A stretch of DNA of 64,000 nt, from NCBI RefSeq assembly GCF_051020765.1, contig NC_134932.1, forward strand, positions 12,276,001 through 12,340,000, in the 5' to 3' direction. The DNA is from Lasioglossum baleicum (taxonomy: Eukaryota; Arthropoda; Insecta; Hymenoptera; Halictidae). A program made the position numbers and the translations under genes. Under the pieces are notes generated by a model, which was not told the origin of the DNA, did not search any database, and saw nothing but the letters and a program-made list of their open reading frames with translations. The first letter of the stretch is position 1. Every line of letters begins with the position of its first letter. Below are positions 44,892 to 55,479 of this stretch, one piece after another.

Positions 44892-45095
44892 TTAGGTTGG
44901 CAAGAAAGTAATTTCGGTATTTTAAGGTAAAATAAAACTGAATTTTTTTTATTCAAGCAATGAACTTTAATCAATAATGTAATCAGTTGATAGCGTGGGA
45001 TTGTGAAGCTACTAGAAAAATATTTTATCGATTAAAGTTCATTGCTTCAATAACAAATTGGATTTTGTTTCACCTTAAAATGCTTGCCAACCCAA
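44892..45095. mobile_element. mariner MITE, 204 bp
   Basis: TA at 44890-44891 and 45096-45097. Ends TTAGGTTGGCAAGAAAGTAA and TGCTTGCCAACCCAA are inverted and of mariner type. The arms continue through AAGCAATGAACTTTAATC, inverted at 45019-45040. The transposase is absent. Confidence 0.75.
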
Positions 45096-45169
45096 TATTA
45101 TGAAGGGAAATAAATTTTCAAAAATAAAAAATTTATTTTGGAATATAATGTACATTTTACATTGGGCCT

Positions 45170-45224
45170 TGATTTATCCGGGCTGTTTGTCTCCCGATCA
45201 AGCCGGTTAATCGAGGTCCTACTG
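45170..45224 (-). mobile_element. pogo/Tigger-type solo end
   Basis: GGTTAATCGAGGTCCTACTG followed by TA matches the end class seen at 60536 and 60912 (CAGT..CCTCGA). No second end found. Confidence 0.4.
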
Positions 45225-45463
45225 TACATTTATTTCTGTTTTCGAAAACTTTTTAGAATTGCAAATAATACAACAATACCTGAAAATTTTTTAGTGTTTC
45301 AACTGTTTTGCATTCGATCTACTCATTCTTATCATAAAAATGCATAAATCCGAACATACATTCAAACTATGATATATCATATATCGGAATAATACCTGGG
45401 TTCCCCAGTTGGCCAACACCAGTGAATATTCTGGTTTACTACACAAGGATTAATTGCTCAGGG

Positions 45464-45545
45464 TTGCTCAGAATGGCGACCTTGACAACATATTTCAAGG
45501 TCATTGGAATCTGAGGGGAGGGCCATTTTCTGCAAGTTCACCAAC
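45464..45545 (+). repeat. Dispersed repeat, copy 3 of 3
   Basis: GTTGCTCAGAATGGCGACCT and CAACATATTTCAAGGTCATT match 6330-6410. Confidence 0.45.
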
Positions 45546-45549
45546 ATGT

Positions 45550-47155
45550 TAACACAGAAAACGCCGAACATATGCGTACAAATCGACATTTTCGTTCGAA
45601 TAATATCCACAAGTTCGTGAAGATTGCAGAATGAAAATGTTGCGTTGTAACATTTCAATCAAAATGATACGGTCGAATATCCGGTAGGTCCGGTATCGAG
45701 ACAAGTTATGTACTTGCAGGAACATGAACAAACCAATTAGCTGGTTAAGCGGCCAAACCCCCATGAAATTCAATTGTCTTCACCCCATGCGTCTCTGGCT
45801 AACCACCCTTATATTTTCATCCTTCTCCTCGAGCACTCGAGCAGCCGTGCCGGAACTCTAACGGCCGTGCAGGCTCGCTATTAGGGTGTCAATTAAATTA
45901 GATCACCAGCCGACTTGGGGTGGCTTAACTGATAGAATGTCACATATATATACCCGTATACGTTCCTCCTCACGAAAAATGGGTTAGCCGGGAGGCGTAT
46001 CGACTGATCTCAAAACACATATAAATATAATATACATATACACGTTTCGAAATAAATCCTAATCAAATTTTCATGTGACCAAAAAATCGAGTTTTCTGAT
46101 CGAATATATTTGTAATTCGGTATGTATAAGTATATGTATGTACCTACAAATATAAGTATAGTTGATTAATTTCATTATTTGAATAAAATGATTGAGTACA
46201 ATTTGATTTAGTACGATTATGGTAATATTGGATAGCGATTGATATGTGTGCAACATTGGGATTCACCAATCCAGAAACAATGGTCTTCAAACTTTTATAC
46301 TGCACATTTCTTTTTGCCTCCAGTAAACTTTTCTCCTTCGCGTTACCTTTAGTCAGCAGAATTCTGAATTGGTTTCTATCTTGGATTCCCTCTGAACAAA
46401 GAGACTCGCGCAGACCGTAAGGAAACGAGAGAAGATTAAATTAGCGTTGTGCACACGAGAATTTCTTTGATGAAAACATAATTTCTCATCGCCGCGGTGC
46501 ATTACCAAATCGATCAATGCTTCTTGGTAGACACTTCTCTGGTTAGGGATTTTTAATGCAAAGAACTCCAGAGATAACATACTATCAATAATATAAACAT
46601 TCATCTGGCCTGTTATTCATATTTTCAGCCAATTCATTTTATCTTTATTTAATATTTCAACTTTAATATATGTATTTTAGAGAGCTAGATACTTTCCTGT
46701 AATTTGTAGTGAAATCTTATAGTGTTTCTTTACATTATTACTTACAAAGTAGCTATTTCATTGCTGCAGATTACTGAATAAAATATGCTAACAATTTCAA
46801 TCGTGAACAAAAAAGTACTTCTAGTAACAATGAAGATGGCGATTGCCAAACAGAGTTCTGAATGCTTGGAGATGATTAAGCCTCTACGTCAGTGTCCAAT
46901 TTGTTTATTCTTTACATTATGAAGAAATGAACATATTCATTTTGACATTATTATTTTCGTTATACACGATGAATTTTATCATTTCAATTGCTTTTATCGT
47001 TTATGATAATATGATTACAAAATTTACAAAAAATGCTAGAATATAAAATTCGACAGGATTTAGTAAGATTTTTATTCGTTTTGGATCTACAAAGGCTTTT
47101 CCCATTAAAAAATAGGATTATTATTCCATGCCACTTTCTTAAAATTTGTCTATAA
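45550..47155. other. Unassigned AT-rich DNA
   Basis: Frames at 45458-45773, 46071-46256 and 46353-46604 on the minus strand are unrecognised. No RNA gene or clear repeat. Confidence 0.4.
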
Positions 47156-47159
47156 AAAT

Positions 47160-47187
47160 TGAAAATTGCATAAACATCCGCAGTCTA
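47160..47187 (-). mobile_element. hAT MITE right end
   Basis: TTGCATAAACATCCGCAGTC then TA is the inverted hAT terminus. A left end was not located. Confidence 0.5.
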
Positions 47188-47387
47188 ATGGTTACGATGA
47201 CACACACACGAGTCGTTTATTTTTGCCAAAGGTAGTATAATAATTTGTCTTGATGTTACAAATTACAAAGCTAGCTTTTGACTCGCCAACCGGTCACGAT
47301 AAAATCGAACACGGTGAGAACGTTATTGCCCGTAATAGTAAGTTATATTCTACAAATCACTAGACTGTTTATGAATAATTTAAACGT

Positions 47388-47612
47388 TCAGCCCCTGGAT
47401 AAATGGGTGGGGTGAGACTGACAATCCTCCGAGGACAAAACGCAGAAACCCCACAGGGACGAAGACCCTTTGTTACCGCCTTGCTGGTGGTTGATGCAAG
47501 GATCCTGCTCTTTGAACCTATCGCACGTGGTAAACCACTGTTTGCATTGGTCTTCCTTGTTGTACCACGTTTCCCAATCATGTAGGGGTCGCGAATTTAC
47601 AAATAAATGCAT
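47388..47612 (-). CDS. Cys-rich 74-aa ORF, possible exon or relic
   Basis: ATG at 47612 to TGA at 47388. Contains five Cys (DQC, TTC, DPC, GFC, EDC), is rich in Trp/Lys/Asp, and has no signal peptide or membrane segment. Third codon positions are visibly richer in G/C than the AT-rich surroundings, which suggests past or present coding. No convincing acceptor site or family match was found. A plus-strand frame overlaps at 47403-47585. It could be an internal exon, a decayed gene or chance. Confidence 0.28.
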   Translation of the reverse strand: MHLFVNSRPLHDWETWYNKEDQCKQWFTTCDRFKEQDPCINHQQGGNKGSSSLWGFCVLSSEDCQSHPTHLSRG

Positions 47613-47639
47613 GGAAGAATATTAAATTATCAACGCTTC

Positions 47640-47954
47640 AAGCCGCCCGTTTAATTCACGTCGCACGACGGTTTTAATATTTTTTAAACTTGCCATTCGA
47701 CACTAGTCTAACTTTGCAAAAACACAGCACGTTCCTTTCTGACATTTTGTATTTTTCGTTCGAATTAAGCTTTTAACTCGGAACGACGCGACGAGTTACT
47801 TTATCATTCATTCTTTTTCACTCTTTTTCTTCAGACAACAAATAACTCTTACTGTATCATGAGATCTATAATTGGTACACACTATTAGATGATTGCATAA
47901 GTTCGTGCCCAATTCGAAAATAAAATTCGATGGTTAAATTTTAATGAATGGTTG
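47640..47954. other. Unassigned DNA
   Basis: No gene or repeat recognised. Confidence 0.4.
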
Positions 47955-48115
47955 AAGTTTAGGAAATGTTTAATTTTCCAATTAAAATAGCTCCGAGTGC
48001 AAAGGGTTAAACGTTTAGTAATTGATTAGATAGCATCATATCTAATGATGTAAACAATATTTTAAATAATGTTAAAGCAATTTTTAGTGGCGCCTCAGAA
48101 TCATCACGTGACATT
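47955..48115. mobile_element. Two CCCTTTGCACTCG-family fragments, head to head
   Basis: 47960-48005 is the right end in plus orientation (CGAGTGCAAAGGG then TTAA at 48006-48009). Directly after it 48010-48115 is interior in minus orientation (ACGTTTAGTAATTGATTAG; TTTTTAGTGGCGCCTC). Looks like an inversion or two insertions sharing one TTAA. Confidence 0.5.
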
Positions 48116-48195
48116 AACACTCGAGATAAGTACGAAGTTAACTGACTGATACATTAATCATTATCCGAAGGAACTTGAACTTGACTATTAGTTAT

Positions 48196-48420
48196 TTAAT
48201 TCATGACGAATATTTTGAACAGAGTCTAATAAATTTGTATGCTATTGATTTTCTTTAAATCGAAATAAAATTCTATTTTGGTTTTGCTAATGCACAGCTA
48301 TATTGGAGAACATATGTATAAGCATACAACCGATACAAATTTTCTCCTTTTGTACGAAATTATGAAGTACAAAAAAGTTCTAGTCAATGAGAACGTAAAA
48401 TAAATCGTATTGCAAGGGGC
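48196..48420 (+). mobile_element. CCCATTGCCG-family MITE, diverged
   Basis: GAACAGAGTCTAATAAATTT matches 24003-24020, and the right end TTGCAAGGGGC then TAAC resembles 3608-3624. The left terminus is degraded. Confidence 0.4.
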
Positions 48421-48564
48421 TAACAAATGATATCAGCTATAAGTCCTTTTCAGCCTATTTCGATCAAGTATTAGGTTACGAAAAGACCTAGTTCTCACTC
48501 ATTTTATGACATAAAAATTTTATAATTAATTGTACCTATTTATAGAAACGATCCACTGTGGTAA

Positions 48565-48578
48565 TGGTAGGTTTAGTG
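48565..48578 (-). mobile_element. TTAA-type solo end (CACTAAACCTAC)
   Basis: GTAGGTTTAGTG followed by TTAA at 48579-48582 matches the ends at 7143 and 52502. Confidence 0.4.
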
Positions 48579-48582
48579 TTAA

Positions 48583-49275
48583 AAAGCACTCCACTGAATT
48601 GATAAATAAAAACGCAGGGAGTATTCGGCACATAGCTTTCACCAAAATACAATATTTTAATGCTTGATTCAACTTCTTCAACGCCATTTTGGTTACTTTC
48701 AAATTCTCGCACAAATATGAAACGAGAATGACAAAACAGCCAGCGAACAACTCACAACACCTGATCATAAAATTACACGAATGAATGCTTCTTTTCCAAC
48801 CTGTCGTTGGATCAGATAGCCGACGAGATCGATCTCCAGTGATTCACGTGAATGATCATGACCGTCGGAACTAGCTTCGGGGAGCATCCCCAACAAAAGC
48901 CTGGTGAATTGAAAGCATTGTACTCAACACGGGTCCGATCATTGCCGACGATAATGGCGGATTAGCGCGGTCCCATCTGTCATTTGACTTACGCAGAATC
49001 CTGTATCGCCAGCAACGATACCTAATACATTACGAAGTCTGCAGTAAAGTAGCTTGATCCTGCAAAGGTTAATGCAGGCCATCGTAAAAATCTTGCGATT
49101 TGATTACGCGATGCTGTTTGGGAATAATCCGTGCCACTATGGTCTAATACAGTCCAGGGTTTCCCAACCTTTTTCGTGCCATGCCTCACCTAAGCCTTTT
49201 TAAAATTTGTATGGCTCCTATGTAACACATACAGAATTTTTAATATTCAAAAATCGAATTGTTCACTGAAGAAAC
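48583..49275. other. Unassigned DNA
   Basis: 48780-49080 is more balanced in composition, without a recognised gene. Confidence 0.4.
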
Positions 49276-49276
49276 T

Positions 49277-49480
49277 CAACCCTTTGTACTCGGAGCTATT
49301 TTAACTCGAAAATTAAACATTTCTTCAGACCTAAAACATTTCCATTTCTTATGATTTTTAAAATTTTATGGATATGAAATTGGTATAATACCTCATACAA
49401 TACCTACATAAATATTTAGGTATTTTTGAACAATATTTTGAATAATGGTACAGCAATTTTTAGTGGCGCCTCTCTCAGAA
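49277..49480 (-). mobile_element. CCCTTTGCACTCG-family MITE, minus orientation
   Basis: CCCTTTGTACTCGGAGCTAT at the left; interior GATATGAAATTGGTATAATA and CAATTTTTAGTGGCGCC at the right. The flanking TTAA is not intact. Confidence 0.6.
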
Positions 49481-49676
49481 ACTGAAAAAACTGAAATGGT
49501 AGGGTTTAGGAAGAAATAACTATAGAAAATTGTTGAGAAAACACAGTAAGTAAATTTTCAAAACGTATAATGGAAAACTAAAATTCAAGTACGAAATAAT
49601 TTTAACGAAAGATTTTTCTATATTATTTGAATTATTAGTAATTATTTATTATTTGATGCTTGTTGCAGAGATTTTA

Positions 49677-49799
49677 TTAGATTTTGATAAATTTTTTTTA
49701 TTTTTGCATGCAACCTTGTAAATTGTAATTTTAAAAAAAAGTTATTCTGTTTGACAGGGCGTACGAATACTTAGGTACGTGACTGACTGTACATGTATG
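49677..49799 (-). mobile_element. Tc1-like element, right end
   Basis: The reverse complement begins CAGTCAGTCACGTACCTAAG and runs through GTTATTC and TTACAAGGTTGCATGC, as at 36801-36965. TA follows at 49800-49801. Confidence 0.55.
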
Positions 49800-49801
49800 T
49801 A

Positions 49802-50440
49802 GAGATTTTTAAAATGCAGCTGAAGAGAATGAACAAAATTTTCGTCTTACAGAGGTTTTCGAGTTATACGAGTTATACGACTGTAATAAGATGAAAAATG
49901 TATTTTCACCAGTTTTTATTACCAAACATTTTAAAAGTGCATAATTGAATATTTACTCACAATGCGATCCGTCGACCCGTTCCGGATCTGAAAAATCGTG
50001 ACGAACACACGCCGCAATATACGAGGGGACGTGCGAGAGAGAATGCGACAAACGGGTCAAATGGGAAGACTTATCTCGGATATACATTTCATTTGGCGAA
50101 CGGCCAATTGGTCTGATCATTCAGAGCACTGCAACCGTTCCAAGGATTTCGTCGAATACTTCGGCCAACTTACAGATTTAACGTTTACTGTCGGAGCAGG
50201 TGGTTTTCACTCCAAACATTCATCTAGTGCGGTTAGAATTCCCATGAATTGATCAACCGCATAACCTTCTTACAGCGGTACGCCATTAGCAACACTTCGG
50301 TTACTACATACTTCGTCGCATTCCAAAGCAGCGCGACTTCTGAGTTCTAGAATTTCCTTTATAGAGAAAATGAAGACATTCATGGTGTCGGTAAATCTTG
50401 TTTTCGTACGATAACCGTTATTATACTGGATACGGTAGAA
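49802..50440. other. Unassigned DNA
   Basis: A plus frame at 49998-50252 and a minus frame at 50270-50479 are unrecognised. Confidence 0.35.
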
Positions 50441-50705
50441 CAGAGGCGGATCGTTAATTTTGGGACCCTGGGCTAACACAGTTTGAGGGCCTACTTAATT
50501 AACCAACATTAATTCCTATTAACTAACTTTATTTAGTCTTCCTATCATCATCTATTAACTAACTAACACATGAATACCAAAAATTTCTGTATAACTCATC
50601 TTTTCTTAAATTTTAAATTCAAATTGTTTTTATTTTTTTTACCACGAAAGGGGCCCTTCGACTGAACGGGGCTGCAGCCCATAAAGCCCATGCCTTAGAT
50701 TATTA
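50441..50705 (+). mobile_element. Possible hAT-type element (CAGAGGCGGATC end)
   Basis: Left end CAGAGGCGGATCGTTAATTT has the CAGNGGCGG form common to hAT termini. The right portion CTGAACGGGGCTGCAGCC and GCCCATGCCTTAGAT matches 28160-28200, but the closing terminus is decayed. Confidence 0.45.
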
Positions 50706-50709
50706 TATT

Positions 50710-51170
50710 ATCACCACCAACGCATTTCTACGAGAAGTTTCAACATTCATTTCCATTTTTTTAATCAAATCTGTATCAAAGTTCCTGTTTTGTTCAATGT
50801 CTCGTTTTTTAAACGTTTTATTCGTTCATGTAAACTGAATTACGAGAACCACTATTACATAATTATTGTTAAAAATTCGATAATGATGTAACAATTATAC
50901 ATTACAATTGTACAAATTATGTATACTTATTAGTTGTGCAAATTAATTGAACACAGTAGCAAGAAGATTTGAATAAAGTATAATCAATTTTTATTTCACT
51001 TTTCGAATAAAATACAATTAAACAAAATTAGTAATTACACAAAACACTGAAATTATACGAAAGTATAATTGTATAAAAGTTTGCAGACTGCAATCTAGTC
51101 GTAATCAAAATATACTAAGTACAAAGACAAATAAAATAGCTCAATCGACCAAAGAAAAAAGGAAAAAATA
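50710..51170. other. AT-rich unassigned DNA
   Basis: No gene or repeat recognised. Confidence 0.45.
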
Positions 51171-51174
51171 AGGA

Positions 51175-51246
51175 AGGGGGCACCCGGGTTTGAACCGGGG
51201 ACCTCTCGATCTGCAGTCGAATGCTCTACCACTGAGCTATACCCCC
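51175..51246 (-). tRNA. tRNA-Cys (anticodon GCA), copy 1
   Basis: 72 nt on the minus strand. The acceptor GGGGGTA pairs with TGCCCCC (one T-G), discriminator T. The D arm is GCTCAGTGGTAGAGC. The anticodon loop CTGCAGA carries GCA. The T arm is CCCGG-TTCAAAC-CCGGG. A T-rich run follows the 3' end on the minus strand. Identical to the copy at 51372. Confidence 0.97.
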
Positions 51247-51371
51247 AGTTGATATCAGCTCTGCAGAAAGCATTCACATTTGAATGTTTCATTTTATGTA
51301 ATAATATAATAAACATTTTACATCACTCCTCAGCTTCAATTGTTCTCGCAGAATAAGAAAAAAAATATTCA

Positions 51372-51443
51372 AGGGGGCACCCGGGTTTGAACCGGGGACC
51401 TCTCGATCTGCAGTCGAATGCTCTACCACTGAGCTATACCCCC
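51372..51443 (-). tRNA. tRNA-Cys (anticodon GCA), copy 2
   Basis: Identical over 72 nt to the copy at 51175-51246 and in the same orientation, with 125 bp between. Flanks differ, so only the gene body is conserved. A T8 run on the minus strand lies about 10 nt past the 3' end, a suitable Pol III terminator. Confidence 0.97.
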
Positions 51444-51854
51444 TTTTTTTGTTCGCGGTGTCGATAGCAGTCATACTACACAGTGTCGCCAGCAATGCCG
51501 TAACGAGGGTATGACGCGCCTGTGGCAAGTGTCTAACTTGCGCCTCCCCGTAACCCAAAAATGACAAAAAATTTTAATGTAACAAGTTAAATTTTACTAA
51601 ATGCAATATAAATACTATTAACCTCATCAAAATGAGTTGCCTGTATATACAATAATGTATTTGTCAGGGTATTTGTATGAATAAATAATCTATAACCTAA
51701 ATAAGAACAAATTTTTGCTCTGATATCGAGGATCGAGGATCAGAATGCTCTGACATCGAGGATGGCGAATTACAATTCCAGAATGATTTTTGAGAAATTT
51801 GAAAATGAAGAAAATGAATCAGAAGAAAAGGAAATTGAACTTTATAGTGGTAAT

Positions 51855-52056
51855 TAGACTGCGGATTTTATGCATTTATGGCAAAAATGGGTACGTACAA
51901 TTTAAAGCAGTGGACATGTTAAAAATATTTAAGGACGTCAATGTATTATTTTCAGGTTTAATAGGATAATTAAAAGAAGAATACAATTTTTATTTGGCTC
52001 TCGTGTCTTGTAATCAATCCCAATATTTTTTATTTTGCATCAAAGTCCGCAGTCTA
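51855..52056 (+). mobile_element. hAT MITE nested in the piggyBac copy
   Basis: Ends TAGACTGCGGATTTTATGCA and CATCAAAGTCCGCAGTCTA. Flanks GTGGTAAT (51847-51854) and GTGATAAC (52057-52064) form an imperfect 8-bp duplication. The same site in the other piggyBac copy (14170-14370) holds the same element in opposite orientation. Confidence 0.8.
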
Positions 52057-52317
52057 GTGATAACAGTGATAATGAGATTATTGACAAAGAAAATGTTCAA
52101 GAGTCCTCGGAAAGTGAATTAGAAAATATGTTGAATTTACGTAAAAGAAGCCGTGCTTGTGTGCCTTCATGAAAATGAAATTGCCGCAGACGAAACCAGT
52201 TGGGAAAAAGTAAAAGGAAGGTCTACTGCTGGAAGATTACCACCACATAATATTTTCAAAGACATATTCGGCCCCATACTCCTTTTGTAAGATGGTAATA
52301 AATCAAATAAATTTCAG

Positions 52318-52502
52318 ATGACCCATTTTAGATTTTTCATTTGACAATTATTGAGATTCTAAAGGTGGGAATTTACTGAATATATTTTTTGACTCCAGTA
52401 ATATATCATAGTAAAAATCGCACAAAATATAAATAAATTTAATCTTGTTATTTTTATAATACTATACGCATCGGTCACTTTTGATGGTCGGTAGGTTCAG
52501 TG
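52318..52502 (+). mobile_element. TTAA-type element fragment nested in piggyBac copy
   Basis: The reverse complement of this block matches 7143-7310. It ends GTAGGTTCAGTG followed by TTAA at 52503-52506, then piggyBac sequence (CCAGTCATTTTGACTG) resumes. Confidence 0.55.
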
Positions 52503-52574
52503 TTAAAGACCAGTCATTTTGACTGATTTTGTTAGGAATAGCTTCGTCTTAACTGTTGGTAGTTCTAGTATTAG

Positions 52575-53110
52575 CTTCATCTCATGATAATAAAAATTGT
52601 TAAACGATTGTCACCTATTACTTTTTAAACTTGTACTTGACACGTAAAAGTCTGCAACAATAAAAAGTATAGTGACAAGTATGTACAACGGCAGGTAGTC
52701 GTTACTATCTACTATGTATATGCATAGCAATTGCTGGTCATCGATAAGTGAGGGGGCAGTCGGAGAGGATGGTTTTGTTGTCATACAAATAGCCATGAGC
52801 TTAGCCCCCCCGTAAGGCACGAATGACGACAGGTAGTGTAATATACTGAGGACCACCTAGTGGCTTCCTGACTTCGCCATATGCCACCGTGACTAAGGCA
52901 CACATGGCCATAGAATCGATGCGTACGTAGAACCCTATAAAGGCACAAAACTCTTGAAAAGATGCTCGCAACGCCATCACGTTAAAATACAGGAACGAGA
53001 CTGATAGCTTGTATAAGGTGTCCCTTGTAGCAGGTGAACAAGTCAATCGTAGCAATATTTTATAGTTAGGAAAACACTTACAAGGTGAGACCTACCGTTT
53101 GCACTTCTGA
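52575..53110. other. Unassigned DNA with a minus open frame
   Basis: The minus frame at 52801-53055 is hydrophobic (VSFLYFNVMAL, CAFIGFYV) but starts at TTG, has no recognised family, and could be a relic. No RNA gene. Confidence 0.3.
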
Positions 53111-53112
53111 TG

Positions 53113-53733
53113 TCAAATTTGTTGTTTTTAAAGATGGCTTACGGACAAAGTTGAATCGTTCAATGAGATTCTCCCACAATGCAATAAAAATATATTTGTT
53201 TTTATGTTGTGTTTATTAGGGACCTCAGGGTCACAATCATTTTTTTAAACGGAACCACCCTTTTCTAAACACCTACGATGATGATTCCTTTCATTAGAAT
53301 TTCAGTGATTATAATTACTCAAGATCATTCAAAGTCACAGTCAGAGGGAACGTACAACATTTAAAAAGATAATTTTTGTGGGGTGTCCAACAACAGTTGA
53401 AGGTATGCATCAGCGTATCATCACAGCATTCGCGGATATCACCTCGGATGTACTCGTCAGAGTTCAACATTCCTTCAGAGCCCGTTTATAAAAATGTATC
53501 GTTATAAACGGCCATCATTTCCAATATTTATGAAGTACGAGTAAACCTTGTACGTCTCCTCTGCCTGTGACGTCGAATGACCTTGAGTAATTATAGTCAC
53601 TGTATTTCTAATGAAAGGAACTATGATCGTGAGCATTTAAATATTTTGATGGCATCGTGTGGGTCCCATGGAACCATTCAACTTTGTTCTTAAGACATTC
53701 ACGTATTTTTAAAAACAACAAAGATATTTGGGA
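53113..53733 (+). mobile_element. Long-inverted-repeat mariner-like element with transposase relic
   Basis: Arms at about 53113-53345 and 53549-53733 are inverted (TTCCTTTCATTAGAATTTCA against ATTTCTAATGAAAGGAA; ACAAAGTTGAATCGTTC against CATTCAACTTTGT). Between them the plus strand encodes FLWG, then after a frameshift VEGMHQRIITAFADITSDVL, VRVQHSFRARL, a stop, and KCIVINGHHFQYL. This is the C-terminal tail of the same transposase type as at 57480. Everything N-terminal to it is missing. Confidence 0.65.
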
Positions 53734-54570
53734 CGCAACGAATCAGATTTGTTTATGGAACGATGGTAAAGATTGAGTATAATTCTTTAGTTGCCAAAAA
53801 TGCAGTTATACATGTAATAATGAAATGAGCGTTTGTACAATAATTTCAAATAGTATACACATTAGAAGAATTTAAGAATACTGTTACACTAAATACACTG
53901 AACACTAAACATATCAAAAAAGAAAATAAATTTCCATTTTACTCCAGTTTGTTGCAATTCAGGTACAAAATTTGCTTTCAAATTGTAAACCGAGGTATAA
54001 AAATGATTTATATTGGTAAATAAGTTTCTTCTGCGTGTTTCCTTCTTCCACACAGTAATTAAAATTGTCAACACAAATTAATGCAAAGGAAAGATCTAGA
54101 ATACATGCATAATTTTATACACAGTTTAAAAAAATCATATGTGCCCGACATTAAAAAATCTTGTTAACGAGTAAAATGTTCTTTTTGGCATGTTGCACAG
54201 CCTTGTTATATCCAGTGTTTAATTGTCAATAAATAATAGTCGAGTTCGAAATATCGGCAGGCGGTCCAGCAAGTCGTTTGTTTAACAGTAGTTCACATCC
54301 AACTAGAAAAATGAAACAAACTGAAATACCGAAGTCTGTCTTTGCAGCTTTCCGTTCAGTTCGCGAATTAATCCATCAAAACAGTCACGATATAACTCAC
54401 GCACAACTTTGCCGCCCCATTCCTCTATCTTCTAATTCTAAAGCTTCGAACCTGATTGTGCGATGTATTTAAATACAGCTGCAATTGGAAACGGGGAATA
54501 TCAATTTCTTACCGAATGGTATGAATTTAAAAAGTTCCACTGTTCTCCGTATGCTTGCGTGATGACGTCA
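53734..54570. other. Unassigned DNA with part of a hAT MITE
   Basis: 53905-53975 matches the right interior of the 18896-type MITE (AAGAAAATAAATTTCCATTT; TTGCAATTCAGGTAC) without a terminus. The plus frame at 54278-54472 is unrecognised. Confidence 0.4.
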
Positions 54571-54572
54571 TT

Positions 54573-54574
<2 letters not shown>

Positions 54575-54622
<48 letters not shown>
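54575..54622 (+). repeat. (CA)24 microsatellite
   Basis: Uninterrupted CA dinucleotides over 48 bp. Confidence 0.98.
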
Positions 54623-54624
<2 letters not shown>

Positions 54625-55479
54625 TCATAAAACACATTTTAAAATCTTTTATTCTTTATTCCTGATCTCTAAAATGTATAATGTACGTGCATAGTAAAAG
54701 GTAAGCTGCTTTTCATACATATAAAATGCAGAAGTACATGTTCTTATCGCGTATCTACCGCGAAAACTGTTCTGGCTTTGAACCAGCTGGCATCATTAAC
54801 CCAAATATATATGTATGCTGTTCATTATGAAGAGAGTTCCTAGTACATAAATGAATCACGACGTTCCCCATGCATTCTTCGGGACCATCGACCTCGAAAT
54901 CGGTTGATTCGATAATACAGGACTGAATGAAAGATTCAGTTAGCATAGGCAAGCATTCTCCGAGGTTTATTTTTACACCTAAATATGTAATTCCTCGATA
55001 ACGTAATATTCCGAAATTGTTTCATAAAGGAATGTCTGAACTGAATGTCTTCATTACTGTACTTGATTAAGGACAATTTTATCATTTCTTACCTTTTTCT
55101 ATAGAATCTATGCTGTATAACTTATACAGCATGACAATACATCCAGTATTGTTTGTAATTACAAATTCTTTCTGTTATGCAGGGCGTCCCGAAACACGGA
55201 ACACTGAAAATAGTAGGGAGTTATTGGCAACAAAATTGAAAAATAATTCGGAGTGCAAAGGGTTAAATGTTGATTACAAACGGATAAAAAGAAAGGCTTA
55301 ACATTCATATTTATTAGGCTTTGTTCAAAATCTTCACCAGAAGTGTGACTCGTTAAAATACAGCTAGGGATTAATGTCTGAAAATATAATAATTTTATGT
55401 ATATAGTTGGAATACCGCCATTGCTATCAATCGGGTTAACGCAACGAGAGTTTCACATAGTACTATAGTACACGATTAG
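54623..55479. other. Unassigned DNA
   Basis: The minus frame at 54755-54952 (TTG start; IIESTDFEVDGPEECMGN) is unrecognised but has a coding-like look. 55243-55261 is a CCCTTTGCACTCG-family right-end fragment (GGAGTGCAAAGGG, TTAA at 55262-55265). Confidence 0.35.

Larger units (their letters stand above)
51586..52570 (+). mobile_element. piggyBac-like element with N-terminal ORF remnant
   Basis: The right end CTTCGTCTTAACTGTTGGTA then TTCTAGTA abuts TTAG at 52571-52574. The left end is decayed (CATCAAAATGAG in place of CCAGTCAAAATGACTGG near 51627). The ORF remnant reads EENESEEKEIELYSGN, then DNEIIDKENVQESSESELEN, a basic RKRSRACVPS stretch, and after a frameshift ETSWEKVKGRSTAGRLPPHN with IFKDIFGP, matching the start of piggyBac transposases. 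The catalytic domain is absent. It carries two nested elements at 51855-52056 and 52318-52502. Confidence 0.72.

Noticed and set aside
52801..53055. Hydrophobic minus frame as a chemoreceptor exon
   Set aside because: No receptor motif could be recognised, and it starts at TTG without a clear acceptor site.
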